Source: Borrelia persica No12 | GTDB lineage: Bacteria > Spirochaetota > Spirochaetia > Borreliales > Borreliaceae | Length of the DNA: 64,000 nt | Direction: 5' to 3' | NCBI RefSeq assembly: GCF_000500045.1 | Contig: NZ_AYOT01000225.1 | Coordinates: 1-64,000 of the forward strand | Shown here: piece by piece, positions 57,067 to 64,000 of the stretch | Layout of the letters: the number at the start of each line of letters is the position of its first letter | Numbering within the stretch: the first letter of the stretch is position 1 | The notes under the pieces: model-generated | Told to the model about the DNA's origin: nothing | What the model saw: the letters and a program-made list of their open reading frames with translations, nothing else | Database searches by the model: none | Position numbers and translations under genes: made by a program

Positions 57067-57678
57067 ATGTTTAAATTACCAGAACTTGGTTATACTTATG
57101 ATGCTTTAGAGCCTTATATTGATGCTAAGACAATGGAAGTTCATCATACTAAACATCATAATGCTTATACAGTAAATTTAAATTCTGTGCTTGATCAAGT
57201 AAAAATAAATTATTCTCATGATATTGAGAATATATTAAAAAATATTCAGCGATTTCCAGCTGAATTTCAAAAAATTGTAAGAAATAATGCAGGTGGATAT
57301 GTTAATCATAATTTATATTTTAGGACTTTAAAACCTGGAAATAAAGATAATATTTTGAAAAATTTTGAAGAACATGTAATTTCTACTTTTGGTAGTCTTG
57401 AAAATCTTAAGGTAGCCTTAAAAAATTTGGCTGTTAGTATTTTTGGAAGTGGTTGGGCTTGGTTAGTTCTTTATGCAAATAAAGAATTGCAGGTAATATC
57501 AAAGCCTAATCAAGACAGTCCTTTAATGGAGGATTATAAGCCAATTTTAGGTATTGATGTTTGGGAACATGCTTATTATCTTAAATACCAAAATAGAAGA
57601 GCTGACTATGTTGATGCATTTTTTAAGGCATTAAATTGGGAAGAAGTTTCACGCATTTATAATGAAATTATAGAGTAG
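57067..57678 (+). CDS. sodA: Superoxide dismutase (Fe/Mn family)
   Basis: A 203-residue SOD that removes superoxide. All four metal ligands are present: His in [11 protein letters not shown], His in YVNHNLYF, and Asp and His in [11 protein letters not shown]. The outer-sphere stretch reads [10 protein letters not shown], where many Mn enzymes have GGHxNHxxFW. Borrelia is a manganese-using, iron-poor genus, so Mn is the likely cofactor. AAGGGGG lies before the ATG, 15 bases after secA. Confidence 0.95.
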   Translation: MFKLPELGYTYDALEPYIDAKTMEVHHTKHHNAYTVNLNSVLDQVKINYSHDIENILKNIQRFPAEFQKIVRNNAGGYVNHNLYFRTLKPGNKDNILKNFEEHVISTFGSLENLKVALKNLAVSIFGSGWAWLVLYANKELQVISKPNQDSPLMEDYKPILGIDVWEHAYYLKYQNRRADYVDAFFKALNWEEVSRIYNEIIE

Positions 57679-57712
57679 TGATGTATAATCATTGATGTTT
57701 TATTTGTTTCAT

Positions 57713-57755
57713 GAACTAGGCTTTTAAATATGTTTATATATTGTTTGCCTAGTTT
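57713..57755. terminator. Possible bidirectional terminator, sodA / nagB
   Basis: AACTAGGC (57714-57721) pairs perfectly with GCCTAGTT (57747-57754); a second, smaller stem AATAT/ATATT (57727-57731, 57738-57742) lies inside the loop. It sits between the ends of two convergent genes. The T-runs on either side are short, so strength is uncertain. Confidence 0.5.
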
Positions 57756-57810
57756 ATTGATTTTATGTATTACTTTAATAAATTATGATGATGTGTAATC
57801 ATTTGTGTAT

Positions 57811-58614
57811 TTATATTTCATTGTTATAGTTATATTTTTCAATATCATTAAAATATTTTACAGTTCCAACTTTAAGTTCATATGTTGCAGTTTCGTCTGA
57901 CACTATAATTGCATTTCTGTGTAGCTGTAAAACACTAATTGGCCACATGTGATTTACGCCTTTCTCAATAGCATGTTTAAGTGCTCTTGCTTTGTTGTGT
58001 CCATTTGTTATAATCATTACTTCATTTGAATCCATAATTGTTCCCACACCTACTGTTAAAGCACTTTTGGGAACTTTATTGATATCATTTTCAAAAAATC
58101 TTGAATTTGCTATAATCGTGTCTTGCGTTAGTGTTTTAATTCTTGTTCTTGATTTAAGAGATGAACCAGGTTCATTAAAGGCAATATGGCCATCAGGTCC
58201 AATTCCTCCCACAAAAAGCATAATTCCACCATAAGATTTGATTTTTTTCTCGTATTCTTCGCATTCATTGATAAGGTTAGTAGCATTACCATTGAGTATA
58301 TGTACATTTTCTTTTTTAATATCTATATGTGAAAAAAAATTGTTCCACATAAATGAATGGTAGCTTTCAGGATGATTTTTATCGAGACCTATGTATTCAT
58401 CCATGTTAAATGTGACTACATTTTCAAATGATATTTTTTTTAGTTTATTGAGTTCAATTAAATTTTGGTACATTCCAATTGGTGAGCTACCTGTTGGAAG
58501 TCCTAAAATGAATGGTTTTTCTTTTGTAGGTACCCATTCTTTTATTCTCATGGCTATATGATTGGCAGCCCATTTTGACATTTCGTTATAATTAGATCTA
58601 ATAATTAATCTCAT
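57811..58614 (-). CDS. nagB: Glucosamine-6-phosphate deaminase
   Basis: A 267-residue isomerase/deaminase that turns glucosamine-6-phosphate into fructose-6-phosphate and ammonia. Key motifs: [13 protein letters not shown] (sugar-phosphate site), FNMDEYIGL (catalytic Asp) and [17 protein letters not shown] (active-site Asp and His). A clean AAGGAG precedes the ATG. It follows nagA by 32 bases, so both are likely to be one unit. In Borrelia these enzymes let tick-derived chitobiose or GlcNAc enter glycolysis. Confidence 0.96.
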   Translation of the reverse strand: MRLIIRSNYNEMSKWAANHIAMRIKEWVPTKEKPFILGLPTGSSPIGMYQNLIELNKLKKISFENVVTFNMDEYIGLDKNHPESYHSFMWNNFFSHIDIKKENVHILNGNATNLINECEEYEKKIKSYGGIMLFVGGIGPDGHIAFNEPGSSLKSRTRIKTLTQDTIIANSRFFENDINKVPKSALTVGVGTIMDSNEVMIITNGHNKARALKHAIEKGVNHMWPISVLQLHRNAIIVSDETATYELKVGTVKYFNDIEKYNYNNEI

Positions 58615-58646
58615 TTATTTCTCCTTGTGTTTTTGAATTAATGAAA

Positions 58647-59852
58647 CTAAAGCTTGTTGCAAATTATCTTTGATTCTATCATTGTTAATTTCAAATTCAA
58701 ATCTTTGTCAAGAACATTTATATTTGCATCATATCCATGACATATTAATCCTTTTTTCTCAAGATTAATTATTCTGATTGGATTATATGAACTTGCTTGA
58801 ACGGCGTCGCTTAAACTGTATCCAAATTCTACTAAATTTTTAATTCCTTGTATCATTGTAAGCGCAGATCCAGCTATTGTGTCATTCTTTACAGTATGAA
58901 ATAGTCTGTTATCTTTAAGATATACTTCTTCACCATTAGCTATTAATTTTCCAGACGGTTGTAGTGTTGGAGTTAATCCATCAGTTACAAGTACCAATTT
59001 GCTTATGTCTTTAAGTTTTCTGAGCATTAAGACAAGTTTTGGGTGGACATGATGTCCATCAGCAATAATTTCACAAGAGACATCTCCATGAATTAAGACA
59101 GCTCCTATTGCATGTGGATTTCTGTGATCAAGTTTAGACATTGCATTAAAAAAGTGAGTTGTGTGAAGTATGCCTACTTGAAAACCTTCTATCATATTTT
59201 CGTATCTTGCATTTGTATGTCCTGCTTGAAGTGTAATATTGTTTTCCATGCAAAATATTGCAAGTTCTCTCATACCTTTAAGTTCAGGTGCAACTGTCAT
59301 TGTTGCAATATGTGTTCTTCTTCTTCCAAAAGAATCTGTAAAAGTGCCCCCTGCTGCTTCTATGAATTTTTTCATGGTTTCAATGCTTGGTTTTTGAAGG
59401 TAAGATGTGGGATGAGCACCTTTTTTTTCCGGAGAGAAGAATGGCCCTTCAAGGTGGAGTCCTAAGATTTTTGCTCCCTTCTCTTTTCCTATTGCTTGGG
59501 TGCATGCTTTAATTGTTGCAATCATTTCTTCAGTTGGACGTGGGTAGAGTGTTGGCAAGAAGCCTACTACTCCGTATTCTGCCAAGTGTTCTGACATTTT
59601 AATTATAGAGTCTGTTGAACATTGATCAGTTCCATATCCATAAAATCCATGTATGTGGTTATCGTAAAGACCGGGTGTGATATAGTTACCTTTAACATCA
59701 ATCATTTTATATTCTTGTAGTTCAAGTTTTTCAAGTCTATCTGATGTTACGATATCAAAAATTTTATTGTCTTTAATCAGAACGGCCGAATTGTCTATTT
59801 TATCGTTTCCGGTAAGTACAGATTTTGCATTAAATAAACAAAAATTTGGCAT
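58647..59852 (-). CDS. nagA: N-acetylglucosamine-6-phosphate deacetylase
   Basis: A 401-residue amidohydrolase that removes acetate from GlcNAc-6-phosphate. Landmarks: PGLYDNHIHGFYGYGTD (metal HxH), LGLHLEGPFF (metal Glu), LQAGHTNA, HTTHFFNAM and IADGHHVHP (metal His), VLVTDG (catalytic Asp). AGGAGAG lies before the ATG. It is divergent from fliD and leads into nagB. Confidence 0.96.
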   Translation of the reverse strand: MPNFCLFNAKSVLTGNDKIDNSAVLIKDNKIFDIVTSDRLEKLELQEYKMIDVKGNYITPGLYDNHIHGFYGYGTDQCSTDSIIKMSEHLAEYGVVGFLPTLYPRPTEEMIATIKACTQAIGKEKGAKILGLHLEGPFFSPEKKGAHPTSYLQKPSIETMKKFIEAAGGTFTDSFGRRRTHIATMTVAPELKGMRELAIFCMENNITLQAGHTNARYENMIEGFQVGILHTTHFFNAMSKLDHRNPHAIGAVLIHGDVSCEIIADGHHVHPKLVLMLRKLKDISKLVLVTDGLTPTLQPSGKLIANGEEVYLKDNRLFHTVKNDTIAGSALTMIQGIKNLVEFGYSLSDAVQASSYNPIRIINLEKKGLICHGYDANINVLDKDLNLKLTMIESKIICNKL

Positions 59853-60029
59853 ATCTACTCTCCTATTAAGTTAAATTTTACTATAAATAAATATCTTTTT
59901 TTAAAATATACTTATTTTTTTATGTATATTGTTAATGAAATTTTTGTTATTAACTTTAAATTATAATATTGTTTTCTATGTGATATCTATACATTTTTAT
60001 GTTACACTTTCTATTTAAGAGGTGTTGTG
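59853..60029. promoter_or_regulatory. Divergent nagA / fliD control region
   Basis: Contains an inverted repeat GTTAAT-N12-ATTAAC (59931-59936 and 59949-59954), TATAAT at 59962-59967 and the word TGTGATATC at 59979-59987, which also occurs upstream of flaB. No gene fits here. Confidence 0.4.
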
Positions 60030-62030
60030 ATGTCTTCTGGATTTTTTGTTCCTGGTGTGGATAATAAATATAATACCAAAGAAATCCGTGAATCAATGCT
60101 TAAGCCCGATAAGGCTAAAGTAGACTCATCCGTGGAAAAGCTTGAAAATTTAGAACAAGAAAAGCGTGCTTGGCAAATAATTAATAAAAAAGTTTCTATT
60201 TTAAATTCTCTTGCAAAGCAAATCACATCTCTTAGTAGTCCTTTTAATTACATGTCGGGTAATTCTAGTAATGATGATGTTCTTTCTGTGTCTGCACGTT
60301 ATGGCGCTAAAAATGAAAATTATAAAATTGATGTTAATCAAGTGGCAAGTTCTGATATTTTTTTATCTGCGAATTTTAAACAAAAAGAGATTGATATTCC
60401 TGCAGGAGAATATACGTTCTTGATTGGGGATAAAGAGATTAAGGTTAGAAATAATGGAGATATTGAATCTCTTGTTAGAGATATTAATAAGAAGGGTAAG
60501 GGATTTTTATCTGCTAAGATTGTCAAGAGTGATAGTGCTGGAAATAGTAGATTAATTTTGCAGTCTTTAAAGGAAGGTGAAGATAATAGACTTATTATGA
60601 AAGATGAGGCTTTAAATTTTGCTAGACGTATAGGTATTTTAAGTGAGCTTACGACAAATTTTAGTCCAAATATAAGCGAAATTGTTAATAGCCAACAAAA
60701 TAGTAGTAATAAAATTTTTCTTGATGAAGATAATATTGTCTTGGAGCCTTTATCAGAGATTGGAATAAGTATTCCAGAAAATATTAAGATTAGTAATAGA
60801 AGTAAGATTAAATTTGAAATTAAATATTATGATATTGATGATACGGGTATTTTAAGTGAAATCATTTTTAATCCTGGTGAAGCTACATTTGAGGGTGCTA
60901 AGGTTGAAGCTGAGGATAGTATCATTAATCTTGATTCTGACCATAAGCCTTTTTTGAAAGAAAAGAAATATATTCAGATGAATATGATTAAGATTCGCAG
61001 TAGTAAAGATTCTTTAGAGTTGCCTCCAATAAATGTTGCAAGTGATTTTGAAAAAGTTGAAGTTGAAGTTGGTTCTCTTTTAGATTTAAAAGAGATCAAT
61101 ATTGAAAATAGGGTTAATAATAAGACTTTTGTTATTCGAAATATTGAGATATTTGATCCTAAAAATAGGGATGGACATTTGCCAATTAATGCTAAAAGCT
61201 TTGCAGAGAATGCAAAAGTGAAGTTTGATGGTGTTGATGTTGAACGTGATTCAAATACCATTAATGATTTAATTCCAAATGTTACACTTAATTTAAAACA
61301 GGCATCAGATGATACTGTTGTTGTGCAAGTTGAACCTGATTATGAAGGAATTAAGAGGCTTTTATTAGATTTTTTACTTGCTTATAATGAAGTTTTGGCT
61401 GGAATTAATATTGTAAGTTTAAATGAAAATGGTGAAGAGGGAAGAAGATTGGATGTATTGGAGGAATGGTCTTATTTAAGTGAAGATGAAAAGGAAGAGG
61501 CTTATAAAAATTTGGGGATTCTTAAATCTGAGTTTACACTTAAAAATTTTAAATCTAGATTAGAATCAATCATGTTTAATGCTTATAGAACAAATGATCC
61601 CAATTTTTCAATTATTAATCAGATAGGAGTATTTACTAGTTCTATGTCATCGGCAGGAGGTCTTTCACGTTATTTAAAACTTGATGAGAAAAAATTTAAT
61701 GAAGTGTTACAAAGTAATATTGGTTTAGTGAAGGAGCTTTTTGCATTTGATTTTAATGATGATAGAATTTATGATGATGGGCTTGCTAAGGTGCTTGGTG
61801 ATTATTTGTCTCTTTTAATAGGTACTGGGGGATTTATTTATAATAAGATAAAAAGTTATGATCTAAGAATTCCCAATCAAAAAAATGTAGTTGAAGATTA
61901 TAAAAAGAAATATGAAGATAGAGAAAGAAAGGTTGAAGGAGAACTTAATACTTTAGATTTTACTGTAAAACGAATGAAAGAACAGGAAGAAATTCTTAAA
62001 TCTTTGAATTTGCATAGGCAAAACAGATAA
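60030..62030 (+). CDS. fliD: Flagellar filament cap protein FliD (HAP2)
   Basis: A 666-residue cap protein that guides FlaB polymerisation at the filament tip. The start (SSGFFVPGVDNKYNTKEI) and AWQIINKKVSILNSLAKQI belong to the FliD N-domain, and the long C-terminal coiled coil (KKYEDRERKVEGELNTLDFT) is the family's end. Longer than E. coli FliD (468), mostly in the variable middle. I choose ATG 60030, five bases after AGAGGTG, rather than GTG 60027. It is directly ahead of flaB. Confidence 0.95.
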   Translation: MSSGFFVPGVDNKYNTKEIRESMLKPDKAKVDSSVEKLENLEQEKRAWQIINKKVSILNSLAKQITSLSSPFNYMSGNSSNDDVLSVSARYGAKNENYKIDVNQVASSDIFLSANFKQKEIDIPAGEYTFLIGDKEIKVRNNGDIESLVRDINKKGKGFLSAKIVKSDSAGNSRLILQSLKEGEDNRLIMKDEALNFARRIGILSELTTNFSPNISEIVNSQQNSSNKIFLDEDNIVLEPLSEIGISIPENIKISNRSKIKFEIKYYDIDDTGILSEIIFNPGEATFEGAKVEAEDSIINLDSDHKPFLKEKKYIQMNMIKIRSSKDSLELPPINVASDFEKVEVEVGSLLDLKEINIENRVNNKTFVIRNIEIFDPKNRDGHLPINAKSFAENAKVKFDGVDVERDSNTINDLIPNVTLNLKQASDDTVVVQVEPDYEGIKRLLLDFLLAYNEVLAGINIVSLNENGEEGRRLDVLEEWSYLSEDEKEEAYKNLGILKSEFTLKNFKSRLESIMFNAYRTNDPNFSIINQIGVFTSSMSSAGGLSRYLKLDEKKFNEVLQSNIGLVKELFAFDFNDDRIYDDGLAKVLGDYLSLLIGTGGFIYNKIKSYDLRIPNQKNVVEDYKKKYEDRERKVEGELNTLDFTVKRMKEQEEILKSLNLHRQNR

Positions 62031-62051
62031 CAAATTTAATTTAAATGAATA

Positions 62052-62086
62052 TTGTATTTATTTTTTTCTTGGTTTTGTGATATCCT
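62052..62086 (+). promoter_or_regulatory. Probable flaB promoter
   Basis: The best -10 candidate is TGTGATATCCT (62076-62086), giving a transcript start near 62091-62093 and a leader of about 64 bases. TTGTAT (62052-62057) and TTGGTT (62069-62074) are both at poor spacing for a -35 box. The transcript would begin right at the hairpin at 62094-62111. Confidence 0.4.
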
Positions 62087-62093
62087 TTTAGAA

Positions 62094-62111
62094 AGACAAA
62101 TGGATTTGTCT
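62094..62111 (+). promoter_or_regulatory. flaB leader hairpin, candidate CsrA site 1
   Basis: AGACAAA and TTTGTCT form a seven-pair stem closing the tetraloop TGGA (62101-62104). A GGA in a hairpin loop is the preferred CsrA target. Confidence 0.6.
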
Positions 62112-62140
62112 AAAACATCAAAAATTATATTAATTTATCA

Positions 62141-62147
62141 CGGAGGA
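62141..62147 (+). promoter_or_regulatory. flaB ribosome site, candidate CsrA site 2
   Basis: CGGAGGA is both the Shine-Dalgarno sequence of flaB and a double GGA target for CsrA; binding here would block ribosomes. The ATG is at 62156, and a closer ATG at 62149 is out of frame. Confidence 0.6.
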
Positions 62148-62155
62148 AATGATAT

Positions 62156-63136
62156 ATGATCATAAATCATAATACGTCAGCTATAAATGCTTCAAGAAAT
62201 AATGCTATTAATGTTGCTAATCTTAGCAAAACTCAAGAAAAACTTTCTAGTGGGTATAGAATTAATCGTGCATCTGATGATGCTGCTGGTATGGGTGTTG
62301 CTGGGAAAATTAATGCTCAAATTAGGGGATTATCTCAGGCTTCTCGAAATACTTCAAAGGCTATAAATTTTATTCAAACAACAGAAGGGAATTTAAATGA
62401 AGTAGAACAAGTACTAGTAAGAATGAAAGAACTTGCTGTTCAATCTGGTAATGGTACATATTCAGATGCAGATAGAGGTTCTATTCAAATTGAAATTGAG
62501 CAACTTACAGATGAAATTAATAGAATTGCTGATCAGGCGCAATATAACCAAATGCGTATGTTATCTAATAAATCAGCTGCTGATAATGTAAAGACAGCTG
62601 AAGAACTTGGAATGCAACCTGCAAAAATTAATACACCAACTTCATTAACTGGGTCACAAGCTTCATGGACATTAAGAGTACATGTGGGTGCAAATCAAGA
62701 TGAAGCAATTGCTATTAATATTTATGCAGCTAATGTTGCAAATCTTTTCTCAGGTGAGGGTGCTCAACAAGCAACTCAAAATCAGGAAGGAGTACAACCA
62801 GCAGCAGCTCCAACTCAAGGTGGAATTAATTCTCCAGTTAATGTTACAACTGCTGTTGATGCCAATGTTTCACTTACAAAAATAGAAGATGCTATTAGAA
62901 TGGTAACTGATCAAAGAGCAAATCTTGGAGCTTTCCAAAATAGACTTGAGTCTATTAAGTCTAGCACAGAATATGCTATTGAAAACTTAAAATCTTCTTA
63001 TGCTCAAATTAAAGATGCACAAATGACAGATGAAATTGTAGCGTCTACAACTAATAGTATTTTGACACAATCTGCAATGGCTATGATTTCTCAAGCGAAT
63101 CAAGTTCCTCAATACGTATTGTCCTTGCTTAGGTAA
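62156..63136 (+). CDS. flaB: Major periplasmic flagellin FlaB
   Basis: A 326-residue flagellin core protein of the periplasmic filament. The N-terminal (MIINHNTSAINASRNN to GYRINRASDDAAGMGV) and C-terminal (RANLGAFQNRLESIKSSTEY to QYVLSLLR) helices are the D0/D1 domains, almost invariant. The middle is short and rich in Gln, Ala and Pro (about residues 200-225), the variable part used for species typing, and here shorter than the 336-residue B. burgdorferi protein. Leader has candidate CsrA sites, and a strong terminator follows. Confidence 0.98.
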   Translation: MIINHNTSAINASRNNAINVANLSKTQEKLSSGYRINRASDDAAGMGVAGKINAQIRGLSQASRNTSKAINFIQTTEGNLNEVEQVLVRMKELAVQSGNGTYSDADRGSIQIEIEQLTDEINRIADQAQYNQMRMLSNKSAADNVKTAEELGMQPAKINTPTSLTGSQASWTLRVHVGANQDEAIAINIYAANVANLFSGEGAQQATQNQEGVQPAAAPTQGGINSPVNVTTAVDANVSLTKIEDAIRMVTDQRANLGAFQNRLESIKSSTEYAIENLKSSYAQIKDAQMTDEIVASTTNSILTQSAMAMISQANQVPQYVLSLLR

Positions 63137-63148
63137 ATCTAATCTTTT

Positions 63149-63178
63149 AATAAGGGTCTGTACAAGACCCTTATTTTT
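63149..63178 (+). terminator. Intrinsic terminator after flaB
   Basis: AATAAGGGTCT (63149-63159) pairs over 11 bases with AGACCCTTATT (63165-63175), five-base loop GTACA, then a T-run. It is the strongest terminator in the window. Confidence 0.92.
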
Positions 63179-63255
63179 ATTTGTGTCAGTCAAAATTTTT
63201 GATATTTTAGTATAATTGATTTATAAAAATTATGTTTTTACACTAGGAGTTTGCT

Positions 63256-64000
63256 TTGTATAAAGCTATCGTTAAAGTCAGGGACCTTTATAAAACATTT
63301 TCTTATACTAAAAATAAAAAGCAAATATTTCAAGCTATAAATAATTATAAGAATGGTAAAGATAGAGCTGATATTTATAGAGAATCTTCTGTTTTTATTG
63401 CAAATGCAAACATTAGCCTTGATGTTTATGAGAATGAAATTTTAGTCATTATGGGTATGTCAGGTTGTGGAAAGTCTACTTTTGTTAGATGTTTAAATGG
63501 TATACATAAAATAGATTCTGGGTCTATTTTGGTAGATAATATTGAGATGAATGATATTAATCAAAAGGATCTCTCTGCTTTAAGAAAAGATAAATTTGCC
63601 ATGGTTTTTCAAAATTTTGGTCTCTTTCCGCATATGAACGTTTTAAGGAATGTGACTTATGGACTTGAAGTTAAAAATGTTCCTAAAAAAATTAGGATTC
63701 AAAGAGCTATTGATATTTTAAAACTTGTTGGACTTGAAGATTACAAGTATAAATATATCAATGAACTTTCAGGTGGTATGAAACAAAGAGTGGGTATAGC
63801 ACGAGCTTTAGTTGTTAATCCCGATATACTTTTAATGGATGAAGCTTTTTCAGCTCTTGATCCTTTAATTAGGGGAGAGATGCAATGTGAACTTTTAAGA
63901 TTGGTAGACAAATTAAAAAAAACAGTTGTATTTATTACTCATGATTTAATTGAGGCTTTTAAATTAGGTAATCGAATTGCTTTTATGAAAGATGGAGAAA
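63256..64000 (+). CDS. proV: Glycine betaine/proline ABC transporter ATPase, partial
   Basis: An open frame from TTG 63256 (AGGAG six bases before it) runs off the window edge, 248 codons. It is an ABC ATPase of the ProV type: Walker A GMSGCGKST, Q-loop FQNFGLFPHMNVLRN, signature LSGGMKQRVGIARAL, Walker B ILLMDEAFSALDP and the switch His in FITHDLIEAF. The roughly 50-residue N-terminal extension before Walker A is usual for ProV. ProV energises uptake of compatible solutes such as glycine betaine; proW and proX are expected to follow beyond the edge. Confidence 0.93.
   Translation, partial: MYKAIVKVRDLYKTFSYTKNKKQIFQAINNYKNGKDRADIYRESSVFIANANISLDVYENEILVIMGMSGCGKSTFVRCLNGIHKIDSGSILVDNIEMNDINQKDLSALRKDKFAMVFQNFGLFPHMNVLRNVTYGLEVKNVPKKIRIQRAIDILKLVGLEDYKYKYINELSGGMKQRVGIARALVVNPDILLMDEAFSALDPLIRGEMQCELLRLVDKLKKTVVFITHDLIEAFKLGNRIAFMKDGE

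Noticed and set aside
57067..57678. SodA as an enzyme with a missing metal ligand because GGH reads GGY
   Set aside because: The true ligand is the His of the following NH, which is present; the changed position varies in the family.
59891..59902. TAAAATAT upstream of nagA as a ROK-regulator (BadR-type) site
   Set aside because: The word is very common in such AT-rich DNA and I cannot verify the motif; no second site was seen.

Overview
The window is chromosomal DNA from a spirochaete of the genus Borrelia. It is about 70% A+T, and it carries a periplasmic flagellin of the FlaB type, a Fla-CsrA-FliW control set, a Bat (Bacteroides aerotolerance-type) operon and a gene order that matches, from memory, the B. 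burgdorferi chromosome from about BB0209 (left) to BB0146 (right). FlaB is only 326 residues with a short Q/A-rich centre, which suits a relapsing-fever-type or other non-Lyme Borrelia better than B. burgdorferi, but the species cannot be fixed from this alone. No phage, insertion sequence, CRISPR array, plasmid-type gene or rRNA is visible. Two tRNA genes (Phe, Cys) are present.

Layout. 1-5628: a TPR/Q-rich exported protein (cut by the window edge), an unknown protein, gtaB, rsmD and a degenerate HD-GYP protein. 5629-6168: a gene-poor stretch with tRNA-Phe and two strong adjoining hairpins. 6169-9612: hflC, hflK, a TlyC/CorC-type membrane protein and tRNA-Cys, all on the minus strand. 9758-12383: murE-ddl (peptidoglycan). 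12364-18514: minus-strand operon prfA-prmC-rel-large membrane protein. 18818-22249: TPR protein, tatD, then a lipoprotein and a membrane protein on the other strand. 22426-25118: infC-rpmI-rplT and tsaE-tsaB. 25103-29410: minus-strand flagellar operon flgN-like, flgK, flgL, fliW, csrA. 29565-40857: mnmE-mnmG-rsmG followed by the seven-gene moxR/bat cluster. 40900-47408: infA, dksA, an OmpA-like protein, a MalQ homologue, a DUF4015-type glycosidase-like protein and a Na+/Ca2+ exchanger. 47485-54285: mostly uncharacterised envelope genes plus alr and an overlooked 55-residue gene. 54349-59852: secA, sodA, nagB, nagA. 60030-64000: fliD, flaB and the start of proV.

How the parts fit together. The flagellar regulator pair FliW/CsrA and its likely main target, flaB, are both here; the flaB leader holds a GGA-tetraloop hairpin and a GGAGGA ribosome site that look like CsrA sites. 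murE, ddl and alr give the D-Ala-D-Ala/ornithine peptidoglycan route, and nagA/nagB feed on amino sugars. The main surprises are a MalQ homologue that has lost catalytic residues, an HD-GYP protein without its metal ligands, several genes whose -10 boxes sit so close to the start codon that the mRNA should be leaderless or nearly so, a 32-residue tandem-repeat exported protein, and the paired hairpins at 6030-6115. I did not find a clear new multi-gene defence or mobile system.
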